DNA from: Paenibacillus timonensis
GTDB taxonomy: Bacteria; Bacillota; Bacilli; Paenibacillales; Paenibacillaceae
NCBI RefSeq assembly: GCF_009725205.1
Contig: NZ_WNZY01000008.1
Coordinates: 159,835-223,834 of the forward strand
Reading direction: 5' to 3'
Length of the DNA: 64,000 nt
The notes under the pieces were generated by a model that worked only from the letters and a program-made list of their open reading frames with translations, made no database searches and was not told the origin of the DNA. The position numbers were made by a program, and so were the translations under genes. Positions within the stretch are counted from its first letter, which is position 1. Each line of letters starts with the position of its first letter. Shown here piece by piece: positions 26,704-36,025 of this stretch.

Positions 26704-27603
26704 CTACTCCAACTCCGCTCCGGTCAGTCGTTGGTAGATCTCGCGGTAGCGCCGCGTCGTTTCTTCGACGACATGCGCCGGGAGCGGGTCCGGCTCGCTG
26801 TTCTTATCCCAGTCCGAACCGGCCAGATAAGCCCGCACCGGCTCTTTATCCATGCTGTCGATCTCGATGTCCAGCGCGTAGTTCTCTTTGGCCCAAAACC
26901 GCGAAGCGTCCGGCGTAAACATCTCGTCGATCAAAATCAGTTTGCCGTCCACCAGTCCGAATTCCAGCTTGCAGTCGGCGAGGAGAATCCCACGTTCCTC
27001 GCAGTAGTCACGGGCGAAGGCGTACATCTCCAGGCTGCGGTCCCGCAACTGCTCGGCCAGATCGCGGCCGATTTTGTCCGCCATCTCGGCAAACGAGATG
27101 TCCTCGTCGTGGCCGACGTCGTTCTTGGCCGCCGGGGTGAAGATCGGCGCCGCCAGTTTTGCGTTCTTGCGCAGCCCTTCCGGCAACTGAATGCCGTTAA
27201 TCGCACCGGTCTGCTCATACTGCCGCCAGCCTCCGCCGGTCACGTAACCGCGTACCACGCATTCGATGTCGATACGCTCCGCCTTGCGGGTCACCATGAT
27301 CCGGTTCCGCAGTACCTCGCGATGCTCCGCCGGAATCACGTCCCCGAGCCGGTCAACGTCCGTATGAATCACGTGGTTATCCAGCACATGCCGCGTCTTG
27401 TCGAACCAAAACGCGCTCAGCCGGTTCAGCACGTTCCCCTTGTCCGGCACCGCCGGTGCCAGAATGTAGTCAAACGCGGAGATGCGGTCGGTGACCACGA
27501 TCAAGAAAAACTCGCCAAGATCGTACAACTCCCGGACCTTACCTTTGTACAGCAACGGGGCATTCACCAAATCCGCCGCCGTGGAAATTGCCGGTACCGC
27601 CAT
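26704..27603 (-). CDS. purC: SAICAR synthase (long form)
   Basis: Phosphoribosylaminoimidazole-succinocarboxamide synthase (299 aa) adds aspartate to CAIR. It begins with PLLYKGKVRELYDLG and carries VVTDRISAFDYIL, ECVVRGYVTGGGWRQY and the Mg/ATP region LADCKLEFGLVDGKLILIDE. At 299 aa it is the longer ADE1-like form rather than the roughly 240-aa form of B. subtilis. ATG 27603 has GGAGGAG 6 bases upstream. purB ends 35 bases upstream. Confidence 0.95.
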   Translation of the reverse strand: MAVPAISTAADLVNAPLLYKGKVRELYDLGEFFLIVVTDRISAFDYILAPAVPDKGNVLNRLSAFWFDKTRHVLDNHVIHTDVDRLGDVIPAEHREVLRNRIMVTRKAERIDIECVVRGYVTGGGWRQYEQTGAINGIQLPEGLRKNAKLAAPIFTPAAKNDVGHDEDISFAEMADKIGRDLAEQLRDRSLEMYAFARDYCEERGILLADCKLEFGLVDGKLILIDEMFTPDASRFWAKENYALDIEIDSMDKEPVRAYLAGSDWDKNSEPDPLPAHVVEETTRRYREIYQRLTGAELE

Positions 27604-27638
27604 GAAAGTTCTCCTCCCCTATCCCAAACTCTATTCGA

Positions 27639-28934
27639 TTAAATCAAGCCCAGCTTCCGGAAAATCGTATCCACATGCTTCAAATGCCAAGACGGATCAA
27701 ACGCATCGTCGATCTCTTCCTTGCTCAAGACCGCGGTAATTTCCGGCGTCTCCTCGATAATGTCGCGGAACTGGCGTTGCGTTTCCCACGCTTGCATTGC
27801 CCGCGGCTGCACCGTATCATACGCTTGCTCGCGACTGAAGCCTTTGTCGATGAGCTTTGTCAACACGCGACCGGAGAACGGTACGCCGTACGTGCGGCCC
27901 ATGTTGCGCTTCATATTTTCCGGGAATACCGTCAGGTTCTTCACGATATTGCCGAAACGGTTCAGCATATAGTTGAGCAGCATCGTGGCGTCTGGCAGAA
28001 TCACCCGTTCCACCGAGGAGTGGGAGATGTCGCGTTCATGCCACAGCGTGACATTTTCGTAAGCCGAAATCATATGCCCGCGGATCACGCGGGATAAGCC
28101 GGAGATGTTCTCGCAGCCGATCGGGTTGCGCTTGTGCGGCATCGCCGACGAACCTTTTTGTCCTTTGGCGAAGGCTTCCTCTACCTCGCGGAACTCGCTC
28201 TTTTGCAGGGCGCGAATTTCGGTAGCGAACTTGTCGAGCGACGTTGCGACCAAAGCCAATGTCGACATGTACTCGGCATGACGATCGCGCTGCAGCGTTT
28301 GCGTCGAAATCGGCGCGGGGCTCGTGCCCAGTTTACGGCAAACGAATTCTTCCACAAATGGATCGATGTTCGCGTAAGTACCGACTGCGCCGGAGATTTT
28401 ACCGAACTGGACATTGTCTGCTGCCCGGCGGAAACGCTCCAGATTCCGCTTCATTTCCTCGTGCCAGAGCGCCATCTTCAGACCGAAGGTCGTCGGTTCA
28501 GCATGCACGCCGTGCGTGCGGCCCATCATCGGGGTATCTTTATAGGCCAAGGCCTTATCCTTCAAAATCTCGATGAAATTCACGATATCCCGTTCCAAAA
28601 TTTCATTTGCCTGCTTCAGTAAATACCCCAGCGCCGTGTCCACGACGTCCGTGGAAGTCAGGCCGTAATGCACCCATTTCCGTTCGGAGCCCAGGCTTTC
28701 CGATACGGCACGGGTAAACGCGATGACGTCATGGCGAGTTTCCTGCTCGATTTCATAGATCCGATCGATATCGAATGAAGCCTTCTCGCGTAGCGTCGCT
28801 GCGTCTTCCTTCGGGATCACGCCGAGCTCAGCCCAAGCTTCACAGGCGCAGAGCTCCACTTCCAACCAAGCCTTGAATTTGTTCTCCTCCGTCCAGATCG
28901 CTCTCATTTCCGGTCTGCTGTAGCGTTCGATCAT
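27639..28934 (-). CDS. purB: Adenylosuccinate lyase
   Basis: Homotetrameric lyase (431 aa) acting twice, on SAICAR and on adenylosuccinate, releasing fumarate. The fumarase/lyase signature [13 protein letters not shown] is near residue 262, with the catalytic His in [16 protein letters not shown] and [11 protein letters not shown] near residue 86. The start overlaps the purK stop by 4 bases (ATGA). Confidence 0.96.
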   Translation of the reverse strand: MIERYSRPEMRAIWTEENKFKAWLEVELCACEAWAELGVIPKEDAATLREKASFDIDRIYEIEQETRHDVIAFTRAVSESLGSERKWVHYGLTSTDVVDTALGYLLKQANEILERDIVNFIEILKDKALAYKDTPMMGRTHGVHAEPTTFGLKMALWHEEMKRNLERFRRAADNVQFGKISGAVGTYANIDPFVEEFVCRKLGTSPAPISTQTLQRDRHAEYMSTLALVATSLDKFATEIRALQKSEFREVEEAFAKGQKGSSAMPHKRNPIGCENISGLSRVIRGHMISAYENVTLWHERDISHSSVERVILPDATMLLNYMLNRFGNIVKNLTVFPENMKRNMGRTYGVPFSGRVLTKLIDKGFSREQAYDTVQPRAMQAWETQRQFRDIIEETPEITAVLSKEEIDDAFDPSWHLKHVDTIFRKLGLI

Positions 28935-30151
28935 TTACGTTCATTCCTCCAAATGTTGGTTTGCTCTATCCAACGAAGCCCGTCCTCTACGTCGCGGCAG
29001 ATCAGGTTGATATGCCCCATTTTCCGTTTCGGAGCGGCTCCGTGCTTTCCATATAAGTGTACTTTGGGGATCGCCGGGAATCCAGTTGACCCCTCGTCCT
29101 CGCCATCGCCATACCAAGTGCCGGTCACGACCCCCTTGCGGACGTCCTCCAAATGCTCGCCCAACACATTGACCATCACGACGGGCGTCAGCAGTTCCAC
29201 GGGACCCAGCGGCAAATTGCAAATCGCCCGCACATGCTGCTCAAACTGCGAGGTCGTGCAGGCCTCCATTGTGTAATGGCCGGAATTATGTGGTCTCGGC
29301 GCCAGTTCATTGACGAACAGCTCGCCCTCCGCGGTCAGGAACATCTCCACCGCCAGCAGGCCAACCGCTTCCAAACCTTCGGCGATCCGGGCCGCCAATC
29401 GTTCGGCCTCTCGCTGCACCTGCTCCTCCACGCGGGCCGGCACGATCGACACATGCAAAATATTATCGACATGGATATTTTCCGCTACCGGGAACGTTTG
29501 AATCTCCCCGCGCGGACTGCGCGCCGCGATGACGGACAGCTCCTTGACGAACGGGACGAATTGCTCCAACACAAGCGCCGTTCCGGCCCGACTCAACTCG
29601 GCGTAAGCCGCTGTAATCTCGTCTTCGCTGCGGATCACCCATTGGCCTTTGCCGTCATAGCCGCCGGTGGCCGTCTTCAGCACGGCCGGGAGGCCCAGCC
29701 GGGCCACGGCTGCACGCAGTTCCTCCTCGCTGCCGATCTCCGCGTACGGCGCTACCTTGACGCCCGCCGCTTCGATGGCTCGCTTCTCGCGCAGCCGATG
29801 CTGCGTGGTGTACAGCAGTCGGCTGCCTTGAGGCACGTACGATGCTTGCTCCAACAGCGCGGCGACGCCCGCGTCTACATTTTCGAACTCGTACGTGATC
29901 ACATCGGCCCGCGCCGCCAATTCACGCGCGGCCGCCTGGTCGTCGTAGCGGGCCACGATCTGCCCCGCAACTTGTCCGCAAGGCGCATCCGGCGTCGGGT
30001 CCATCGCCACGAACCGGTACCCGAGGTTGCTCCCCGCCAGCGCCATCATCCGCCCAAGTTGCCCGCCGCCAAGCACCCCGATCGTTGCGCCCGGCTCGAT
30101 GACCGGAGCACCTTGAACACCGCTCATTTTGCCCGACGGCCTGCCGCTCAT
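28931..30151 (-). CDS. purK: N5-carboxyaminoimidazole ribonucleotide synthase
   Basis: ATP-grasp enzyme (406 aa) converting AIR, bicarbonate and ATP to N5-CAIR. The N-terminal domain shows [17 protein letters not shown], and the ATP-grasp part [13 protein letters not shown] and [18 protein letters not shown] 30151 overlaps the purE stop (ATGA) and is preferred; an internal ATG at codon 9 is possible because the first residues are not conserved. Confidence 0.95.
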   Translation of the reverse strand: MSGRPSGKMSGVQGAPVIEPGATIGVLGGGQLGRMMALAGSNLGYRFVAMDPTPDAPCGQVAGQIVARYDDQAAARELAARADVITYEFENVDAGVAALLEQASYVPQGSRLLYTTQHRLREKRAIEAAGVKVAPYAEIGSEEELRAAVARLGLPAVLKTATGGYDGKGQWVIRSEDEITAAYAELSRAGTALVLEQFVPFVKELSVIAARSPRGEIQTFPVAENIHVDNILHVSIVPARVEEQVQREAERLAARIAEGLEAVGLLAVEMFLTAEGELFVNELAPRPHNSGHYTMEACTTSQFEQHVRAICNLPLGPVELLTPVVMVNVLGEHLEDVRKGVVTGTWYGDGEDEGSTGFPAIPKVHLYGKHGAAPKRKMGHINLICRDVEDGLRWIEQTNIWRNERK

Positions 30152-30645
30152 TCAGCCGCTCCTAACTCCGAGCCGCTTTCCAGCACCTCGGCTTGAATCC
30201 GGTCGCGACGCTCCTGCACCCGGCGCATCACCTCGGGGTCGAACGCGCCCAGCATTTGCGCCGCGAGCAATCCGGCGTTGATCGCCCCGGCTTTGCCGAT
30301 CGCCACCGTCGCTACCGGAATACCGCCCGGCATTTGCACGATCGACAACAGCGAGTCGAGGCCGTTCAGCGCGGCCGATTTCACCGGCACGCCGATGACC
30401 GGCAGCGTCGTCTTGGCCGCCACCATGCCCGGCAGATGAGCCGCGCCGCCTGCTCCCGCGATGATGACCTTCAGCCCGCGACCCGCAGCCTGCTCCGCGA
30501 ATTCGAACATCAAATCCGGGGTGCGGTGCGCGGATACGACATTTTTTTCATAAGGAATCTGCAGTTCTTCCAAAACGGAACAGGCATGGGACATCGTTTC
30601 CCAGTCCGACTTGCTGCCCATGATGACGGCGACTTGTGCTGTCAT
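30148..30645 (-). CDS. purE: N5-CAIR mutase
   Basis: Class I PurE (165 aa), octameric mutase that moves the carboxylate of N5-CAIR to C4 to give CAIR. Motifs: [25 protein letters not shown] (active His) and [16 protein letters not shown]. First gene of the operon. The leader is about 350 bases and contains a guanine riboswitch; PurR boxes lie upstream of the promoter. The ribosome site before ATG 30645 is weak (AAAGTGGG). Confidence 0.96.
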   Translation of the reverse strand: MTAQVAVIMGSKSDWETMSHACSVLEELQIPYEKNVVSAHRTPDLMFEFAEQAAGRGLKVIIAGAGGAAHLPGMVAAKTTLPVIGVPVKSAALNGLDSLLSIVQMPGGIPVATVAIGKAGAINAGLLAAQMLGAFDPEVMRRVQERRDRIQAEVLESGSELGAAE

Positions 30646-30824
30646 GCTTCAACCCACTTTCTTTAGTAGAAGTCAAAAACTCTGCCTACGATTTATAGAT
30701 GGCCGAATACGGAAAAGGGCCCCGAACTTCCTGGAAAATAACGAAGATTTCCCGAAATTCGCGGACCCTGAGGAATACGAAACCTGCATACGGGCAGCTA
30801 AGGGCCGCGCCGACGGCAACGCAA

Positions 30825-30849
30825 AGCCCGGCGCTTGCAAGCCCAGGCT
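30825..30849 (-). other. Leader hairpin, possible riboswitch expression platform
   Basis: On the minus strand AGCCTGG and GCT pair with AGC and CCGGGCT around TGCA, with one bulged G. It lies 54 bases after the aptamer. The following T-run is poor (CTTTGCGTT), so it is only a candidate for the regulated terminator. Confidence 0.35.
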
Positions 30850-30902
30850 CATAATAAAGAAGGCCTTCCGTGCGGAGTAGCCCTACCTTCATCACGTATT
30901 CG

Positions 30903-30969
30903 CTCGTAGTCCGAAAATTTACGGTTCTCGGGTAGAAACTTCCGGGCCCTATCCCCGGCATTATACGAG
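30903..30969 (-). ncRNA. Guanine riboswitch aptamer (purine class)
   Basis: Read on the minus strand: P1 CTCGTA (30969-30964) pairs with TACGAG (30908-30903). P2 is CCGGG/CCCGG, followed by the conserved joining segment GTTTCTACC, then P3 CCGA/TTCGG with loop ACCGTAAAT. The 3' junction GACTACGAG has C at the position equivalent to C74, which pairs with guanine or hypoxanthine rather than adenine. It lies in the leader of purE, so ligand binding should lower operon expression. The 255 bases to purE leave the switch mechanism unresolved. Confidence 0.93.
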
Positions 30970-30981
30970 ATTATGATGTTC

Positions 30982-30995
30982 GGCGGCGAGCCGCC
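30982..30995 (-). other. Perfect hairpin at the 5' end of the pur mRNA
   Basis: GGCGGC-TC-GCCGCC on the minus strand, within about 20 bases of the predicted transcription start and just before the aptamer. Such 5' stems often stabilise leaders. Confidence 0.5.
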
Positions 30996-31006
30996 TTTTC
31001 TCTCCT

Positions 31007-31036
31007 AGTTTACCAATGGCGGACACGACATGTCAA
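31007..31036 (-). promoter_or_regulatory. SigA promoter of the pur operon
   Basis: Minus-strand TTGACA (31036-31031), an 18-base spacer and TAAACT (31012-31007). Transcription would begin near 31000, just upstream of the guanine aptamer. Confidence 0.8.
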
Positions 31037-31039
31037 CTC

Positions 31040-31083
31040 AAATCCGAACATTAAATGATTGTAAAATCCGAATGTTCGTTTTT
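31040..31083. promoter_or_regulatory. Paired PurR boxes upstream of purE
   Basis: AAATCCGAACATT (31040-31052) fits the B. subtilis PurBox AWWWCCGAACWWT exactly. A second, inverted box AATGTTCGTTTTT lies at 31071-31083. Two inverted boxes with about this spacing, just upstream of the -35, are the known arrangement for the PurR repressor, whose binding is relieved by PRPP. Confidence 0.85.
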
Positions 31084-31094
31084 GAACAAGAACC

Positions 31095-31124
31095 AAAAAA
31101 CCTAGCCCCTAAAAACCGGCTAGG
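31095..31124 (-). terminator. Terminator of the glnK-glnL operon
   Basis: Minus-strand CCTAGCC (31124-31118) pairs with GGCTAGG (31107-31101), followed by TTTTTT (31100-31095). It is 27 bases after the glnL stop. Confidence 0.85.
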
Positions 31125-31150
31125 TTAGATGAAAGATTCACCTTTTTCAT

Positions 31151-32062
31151 TTATCCGCCCAACTGCTCCTGCAATTCGATATACAGCACCTGCAGGAACT
31201 TCTTGATGTTCACTTTCCCCTTTCCATTGCCGGTTTCCCGACCTTCCTCGATCTCCTTCATCTTTAGCCGCACATCCTCAAAGTCAAAATAAAGAGGGGC
31301 GTAATATTCAAACCGAGGATTACCGTAATCGGTCAGGCCCAGCGACGCCAGGTTCGTCAGCCCCGCTGTCAACGCGCGTCGCAGCCGTTGCTCGATCGCC
31401 TTGACCTCCTTGGCGATGTCCTCCGGCTCCTCCTTGTATAAGGCTGCGGTTCGACGATACAGCTCCTTCAAGGGTGGCAGGTTGCCACCAACCTCGTCAC
31501 CCTGTCCAAGCAACAGCTCCATCATCGCGATGATATCCCGGCTGCCGCTCTCGCCAATCAGACCGAGATTCATCAGGATCGGTTGAATCGCTTCACGAAC
31601 CGTTCGCTTGCCTGGACCAGCCAACGGCGTGCTGCGCAAGCCCTCCAGCTTCTTTAGGCTGGTTTTAATTTCATCCAGATAGTGACTCATCGCATACCGT
31701 TCATTGACCTTCTGCAGTACCGTCTCCACTTCGATCCGATTGATCGGCTTGCGGATGAAGAACTCAATCCCGCTCCTGTACGCCCGTCCGACCATATCCT
31801 GGTTTTCGATTTGGGAGATCATCACGAACCGAGAGCGGCAGCCTTGGGCGCGCAGGGAGTCGATTGCCTCGATTCCATCCTGATCCGGCATCAACAGATC
31901 CATCAGCACGATGTCCGGCGACTCGCTTAAAATTTGCCGCACGCCCTCCGCCCCGCCGCCGGCCGTCCCCGTTACCTCGCCTAGGCCGCTGTCCTCGATA
32001 ATGTACTGCAGCATTTTCCGGGCACTGGCATCATCGTCCACGATACAAAAAGAGAGCGGCAT
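31151..32062 (-). CDS. glnL: GlnL (YcbB)-type response regulator
   Basis: Response regulator of 303 aa. The receiver domain (1-120) has acidic residues in CIVDDDASA, the phosphoacceptor Asp in IVLMDLLMPDQDG near residue 55 and Lys in FFIRKPINRIE. The C-terminal part has the YcbB domain (RFEYYAPLYFDFEDVRLKMKEIE). In B. subtilis GlnL with GlnK activates glutaminase and glutamine-uptake genes. ATG 32062 follows GAGGAGGG; the open frame to 32164 overlaps glnK and is not used. Next to an amino-acid ABC operon, a role in glutamine response is likely. Confidence 0.88.
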   Translation of the reverse strand: MPLSFCIVDDDASARKMLQYIIEDSGLGEVTGTAGGGAEGVRQILSESPDIVLMDLLMPDQDGIEAIDSLRAQGCRSRFVMISQIENQDMVGRAYRSGIEFFIRKPINRIEVETVLQKVNERYAMSHYLDEIKTSLKKLEGLRSTPLAGPGKRTVREAIQPILMNLGLIGESGSRDIIAMMELLLGQGDEVGGNLPPLKELYRRTAALYKEEPEDIAKEVKAIEQRLRRALTAGLTNLASLGLTDYGNPRFEYYAPLYFDFEDVRLKMKEIEEGRETGNGKGKVNIKKFLQVLYIELQEQLGG

Positions 32063-32096
32063 CGGTACACCCTCCTCAACGTTTGGTAAGTCGTGT

Positions 32097-33404
32097 TTAC
32101 GTCGGACTTGTCGGCTTCCGCAACATCCGCGTCGGTATCCGAATTTGGGCCCTCGCCCCACCAAGTCCCGGCGCGGTATCTAGCGAGATCTCCCCTTCAA
32201 ACCGGGCCACGATGTCTCTCACATGAGATAGACCGATCCCTGTCGCAGCAACGCCTTCCTCATCAAACTTGGTCGTAAAACCCGGTTCGAACACGAGCTC
32301 CCGCTCGTCCTGAGGAAAGCCGCCCCCGCTGTCGTTCACCGTCAATAAGGTCCATCCCGCTTGCTCGCGGACCTCGAGATGAACCTGCCCCTGGCCCTGG
32401 ATCGCTTCTACCGCATTCGCCGTCAGGTTGCCCAGCAGCGTAAGCAAGGGAATGTAGTTGGCAGTGGCGTAGTCCAAGGTGATCTTCTGCGTAAAGACAA
32501 TTCTTTTCCCCAACATTTCGGCGTACTTCTGGCTGCTATGGACGGTATATTGGACTAAACCCGACAAAGGCATATCCCCCGGAACTTCGCGGTCCGTGAG
32601 CTTGATCAGCCCGCCTAAAATCCGCTGCGAATCCTTCTTTACCTCATGGATTTGCTGCGTAATCCCCAAAACGTAGTGTTTGTGCTTCTCTTGCCCTTCG
32701 TCAGACAACCGACGGTACAGCTCATAGCTTTGCAGGGTCAGGTTCTCCAGCGTACCGATTGATTTCTTCAGGTAAAAGACTTCCCCGTACAATCCGGAAC
32801 TAAAGCTAAGCATCTGCTCAATTCGGCGGTTCTGCTCCTTTTGCACGATCCGCATCCGGCTGACGGAAATGCTGCTGTAAATGCCGGTCACGAAATACGT
32901 GCGCAGCATCGCAATCGCCATCAAAAATGTCCATTCGTTGAGCTTAAACGTGGCGGTGCCGGTCACCAACAGCCGAGTCAGCAGCTCCGCCTCGTTGGAC
33001 AGCAGATCGATTACTGCCGTCACCGCTCCCAGAGCCAAGGGATAGAAGCGGTCCAACCGCCGTTTGATCACGCTCATCCCTAACGCAAACACGATGTAAT
33101 ACACCGCCGCCGAGCAATGCCTCGTCACGCTGTCGGCCAAGGTTAAGCCGTGGCCAAACGCCTGATCTAATCCGGTGCGAAACAGCAGCACCACCAAGCC
33201 TGAGATGACGCCGGTGATGAGATACGGCAATCGCCTCAGCAGCAGCAAGAATAGCAAGAACGCACTGCTCCCCAATCCGATCCGAAAAATATCACCATCA
33301 AACGGGTTGATCTTCAGCTCCCCGGCCAATGCCGTTCCGATGGCCACGACTCCGATCTGTACGTAGGCGGATCTAAAATAGGACTTCAGAGGAAAGTTTC
33401 CCAT
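32097..33404 (-). CDS. glnK: GlnK (YcbA)-type sensor histidine kinase
   Basis: Membrane sensor kinase of 435 aa: about six hydrophobic segments in residues 10-190, a coiled region (RMRIVQKEQNRRIEQMLSFSSG), a Spo0B-like dimerisation helix with the likely phosphoacceptor His in TQQIHEVKKDSQRI, and a C-terminal ATPase domain with N box LLGNLTANAVEAI, G1 VNDSGGGFP and G2 ATGIGLSHV. Encoded 34 bases before glnL. It is the GlnK of the two-component pair, not the PII protein of the same name. The ligand is probably glutamine by analogy. Confidence 0.88.
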   Translation of the reverse strand: MGNFPLKSYFRSAYVQIGVVAIGTALAGELKINPFDGDIFRIGLGSSAFLLFLLLLRRLPYLITGVISGLVVLLFRTGLDQAFGHGLTLADSVTRHCSAAVYYIVFALGMSVIKRRLDRFYPLALGAVTAVIDLLSNEAELLTRLLVTGTATFKLNEWTFLMAIAMLRTYFVTGIYSSISVSRMRIVQKEQNRRIEQMLSFSSGLYGEVFYLKKSIGTLENLTLQSYELYRRLSDEGQEKHKHYVLGITQQIHEVKKDSQRILGGLIKLTDREVPGDMPLSGLVQYTVHSSQKYAEMLGKRIVFTQKITLDYATANYIPLLTLLGNLTANAVEAIQGQGQVHLEVREQAGWTLLTVNDSGGGFPQDERELVFEPGFTTKFDEEGVAATGIGLSHVRDIVARFEGEISLDTAPGLGGARAQIRIPTRMLRKPTSPT

Positions 33405-33514
33405 CTCCGCTCACCCGGCTCCCGTGGGTTATTTTGCCCCTTATCGTACCATATCCAGGGAAAGATGACTATATCATACATCCCATTATATGTAAGAGCC
33501 GTGTCAGCTGATGC

Positions 33515-34165
33515 CTACACGTGCCGGGCTTCCAAGCGCCTGGAGATCACCGAAAGCACAAAGTTGACGGAGAAATAGATCAACGCCACGAGCAACAGGA
33601 TAGGTATCGTGTAGGTGTAGCCGTGACCGATGACGATGCCGGCATGATGCATCAGCTCCGGCAAGGAGATCACGACCGCCAGCGAAGTGTCCTTGAGCAG
33701 CGAGATGAACTGGCTGACCAGCGGCGGCACCATCCGCCGCAATCCTTGTGGCAGCACGATATGCCATAGCGTCTGCAAGGAGCCGAGGCCCGACGATCGA
33801 GCCGCTTCAATTTGCCCCTTGTCGATGGAGGCGAGTCCGCCGCGCACGATTTCAGCGATCATCGCCGCCTCGAAGATGGTTAACCCTGTAACCGTCGCGG
33901 CCACTAGGCCCAGCTTGATGCCAATCTCCGGCAAGGCGAAGCGCATGAAGAAAATGATCAAGAGCAGCGGCAAATTGCGGATCAGCTCGACGCCCACCAG
34001 CAGGATCGGCGACAACACGGGCTGCTGGGTATAGCGAATGACGCCAACGAAGCAGCCGATCAGGAAGCTAAGCACGATCGACGCCCCGGCGACAATCAAA
34101 GTCACAACTAACCCATCCGCCAGAAAGCTCAAATTCTCCGCACTGTACGCTCCCGCAAAGTCCAT
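33515..34165 (-). CDS. Polar amino-acid ABC transporter permease
   Basis: HisMQ-type permease of 216 aa with five hydrophobic segments (LADGLVVTLIVAGASIVLSF first) and the EAA loop near residue 125 (EAARSSGLGSLQTLWHIVLPQGLRRMVPPL) that contacts the ATPase. ATG 34165 has GAAGGAGGG upstream; an apparent 22-residue N-terminal extension with repeated Lys-Ala comes from a hexanucleotide repeat and is not translated. It is the last gene of the importer operon, after a 317-base gap, and is followed by glnK-glnL. By order it matches GlnP or GlnM. Confidence 0.9.
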   Translation of the reverse strand: MDFAGAYSAENLSFLADGLVVTLIVAGASIVLSFLIGCFVGVIRYTQQPVLSPILLVGVELIRNLPLLLIIFFMRFALPEIGIKLGLVAATVTGLTIFEAAMIAEIVRGGLASIDKGQIEAARSSGLGSLQTLWHIVLPQGLRRMVPPLVSQFISLLKDTSLAVVISLPELMHHAGIVIGHGYTYTIPILLLVALIYFSVNFVLSVISRRLEARHV

Positions 34166-34187
34166 CGGATCCCTCCTTCCTAGCAAT

Positions 34188-34219
34188 GCTTTTGCTTTTG
34201 CTTTTGCTTTTGCTTTTGC
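34188..34219. repeat. Hexanucleotide repeat (GCTTTT)5 before the permease gene
   Basis: Five exact GCTTTT units plus GC. On the transcribed strand it reads (AAAAGC)n and ends about 10 bases before the ribosome site of the permease gene. Slippage would alter the leader length. Confidence 0.9.
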
Positions 34220-34340
34220 GCAGCCGTGCATGCGGGTTATACCGCACGCACGCTGCTACTACTCCCCCAGCACAGCGGAGGGGAGAGATAGAGCCGGTGG
34301 ATCGCAGAGCCCCGGAGGGAAGGTTTGGAACTGAAGAAAC

Positions 34341-34422
34341 GGAGTGGTCGCCTTTATCCTCGGATTTCTACAGATTAAGGTTCTACAAATTCAAGAAATC
34401 CGAGGATAACAGCGATCGTAAG
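34341..34422. repeat. Long imperfect inverted repeat
   Basis: A perfect 15-base arm TATCCTCGGATTTCT (34355-34369) and its complement AGAAATCCGAGGATA (34394-34408), extended outward by about 14 partly matching bases (GGTCGCCTT / CAGCGATC). The loop is 24 bases. It lies between two importer genes and could stabilise or attenuate the mRNA. No T-run follows. Confidence 0.75.
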
Positions 34423-34482
34423 CCCAAACCGTACCGCAGCGGGCTTAATTTAGATCCACCCGTTTTCCGTTTTACCCCACCC

Positions 34483-35133
34483 TCAATACCTTCTCTCGAG
34501 TCTCCGCTCCCACACCCTAACCCCGTAACTCAAAGGCAAGGTCAGCGCCAAATAAAACAACGCCACAAAAATATAAGTATCAAACGTCCGATACGTCTCC
34601 GTATTCACGATGTCGGCGAAATACATCAGGTCCAGCCCGGCGACAATCGTCAATACGGACGAGTTCTTGATCAAATTGATGAACTGGTTTCCGAGCGGCG
34701 GAATAACCAGCTTGATCGCCTGCGGCAGGATGATATGCATCATCGTTTGCGCGTAGCTTAACCCGGAAGAACGGGCGGCTTCCGTTTGCCCCTTCGGGAT
34801 CGCCAAGATTCCGGCGCGTATCGCCTCGGCGATGAACGATGATGTGTACACGGCCAGCCCTATCGTCCCGGCCGTAAAACCATCAAGCGGCAAGCCCAGT
34901 GCCGACGGCCCGTAATAAAAAATATATACGACAAGCAGCAGCGGAATATTGCGGATAAATTCAACGTACCCCGTTCCGAACCAGCGCAGGGCGCGGACTG
35001 GGGCGATGCGGAATACGGCGATCAACGCCCCCAGCAGAAAGCTGCCGACCAACGCCAGCAAGCTGGATAGAATCGTCCCTCGGAACCCTTCCAGATAAAC
35101 ATCGAAGTAATCGGTCAATATCGTAAAGTCCAT
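34483..35133 (-). CDS. Polar amino-acid ABC transporter permease
   Basis: HisMQ-type permease of 216 aa, paralogous to the one at 33515-34165. Hydrophobic segments include GTILSSLLALVGSFLLGALI and the EAA loop is EAARSSGLSYAQTMMHIILPQAIKLVIPPL. ATG 35133 starts 5 bases after the binding-protein stop; the open frame further upstream overlaps that gene. The two permeases should form a heterodimer with GlnQ-like ATPases. Confidence 0.9.
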   Translation of the reverse strand: MDFTILTDYFDVYLEGFRGTILSSLLALVGSFLLGALIAVFRIAPVRALRWFGTGYVEFIRNIPLLLVVYIFYYGPSALGLPLDGFTAGTIGLAVYTSSFIAEAIRAGILAIPKGQTEAARSSGLSYAQTMMHIILPQAIKLVIPPLGNQFINLIKNSSVLTIVAGLDLMYFADIVNTETYRTFDTYIFVALFYLALTLPLSYGVRVWERRLERRY

Positions 35134-35138
35134 AACGA

Positions 35139-35993
35139 TTATTCGCTCGGCTTCTTGCCGATCCATTTCTCGTAGATCTTATCGTACTCCCCACTATCGT
35201 GGAGCTCCTTCAGCGTATCGTTAATCGCCTGTACGATATCCGAGTTGCCTTTTTGCACCGCGATGCCGTAAGGTTCGTCGGTAAACGGCTTGCCAACCAC
35301 CTCGTAATTCGGATCCTGAGCGGACATGCCGTACAGGATCGCATCGTCCGTCGTCAGCGCATCGCCTTGCCCCGCCTTCAGGGCGTTAAACGCATCCTGA
35401 TAGTTATCGAACTCCAGCACCTTGATGCCGTTTACTTTATCGCGGATATTTTTCACCGAAGTCGAGCCTTTACTGCCCAATACCGTCGAATCGGCGGTCA
35501 GGTTCTCAATGCCCGTGATCGGGCTGCCTTTCTTCACCAGCAGCGATTGCCCCGCCTGGAAATAAACGTCGGAGAAGTCGACTTCCTTCTTGCGCTCCTC
35601 CGTAATCGTCATCGTAGCCACGATCATATCGATTTCGCCGTTATTCAGCATCGGAATTCGCGTTTTGGAGGTAACCTCCTTTAACTCCAAGGCGTTTTCA
35701 TCCCCGAAAACATGCTTCGCGATCGCCTTGGAGATATCGATGTCGAAACCTTCGACGTTGCCGCTGGCGGGGTCCTTTAGACCGAACAGCTTCGTGTCGT
35801 ATTTCACGCCAACCAGCAGCTTGCCGCGTTCCTTGATTTTGCCCAGAGCCCCGGATCCGCTCTCCCCGGCCGTCGGGGCAGCATTTCCGCCATCGCCAGT
35901 TGTATTTCCCCCCGCCCCGTTATTCGCACAGCCCGCCAGCACCGCCAATGCGCAAACCGCCGCAATACTGATCAACCTCCAACGTTTCTTCAT
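35139..35993 (-). CDS. glnH: Amino-acid ABC transporter substrate-binding lipoprotein
   Basis: Extracellular solute-binding protein of family 3 (284 aa). The signal peptide ends in the lipobox LAGC near residue 22, followed by a Gly/Asn/Ala linker. The binding domain shows LLVGVKYDTKLFGLKDPASG, VEGFDIDISKAIAK, EIDMIVATMTITEERKKEVDFSD and YGIAVQKGNSD. The sequence resembles GlnH; the tie to glutamine rests on this and on the adjacent GlnK-GlnL genes. Confidence 0.88.
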   Translation of the reverse strand: MKKRWRLISIAAVCALAVLAGCANNGAGGNTTGDGGNAAPTAGESGSGALGKIKERGKLLVGVKYDTKLFGLKDPASGNVEGFDIDISKAIAKHVFGDENALELKEVTSKTRIPMLNNGEIDMIVATMTITEERKKEVDFSDVYFQAGQSLLVKKGSPITGIENLTADSTVLGSKGSTSVKNIRDKVNGIKVLEFDNYQDAFNALKAGQGDALTTDDAILYGMSAQDPNYEVVGKPFTDEPYGIAVQKGNSDIVQAINDTLKELHDSGEYDKIYEKWIGKKPSE

Positions 35994-36025
35994 CTTCTCT
36001 TCCTCCCTTTTAGGATCATCATGGT

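Noticed and set aside
29153..30196. 347-codon plus-strand open frame opposite purK
   Set aside because: Antisense shadow with low-complexity Arg/His/Gln-rich translation and no ribosome site or domain.
30686..30961. 91-codon minus-strand frame in the pur leader
   Set aside because: Its start lies inside the guanine aptamer, and the sequence shows no ribosome site; treated as leader RNA.
34166..34231. Lys-Ala repeat extension of the permease
   Set aside because: Encoded by the hexanucleotide repeat upstream of a strong ribosome site at the real ATG 34165.
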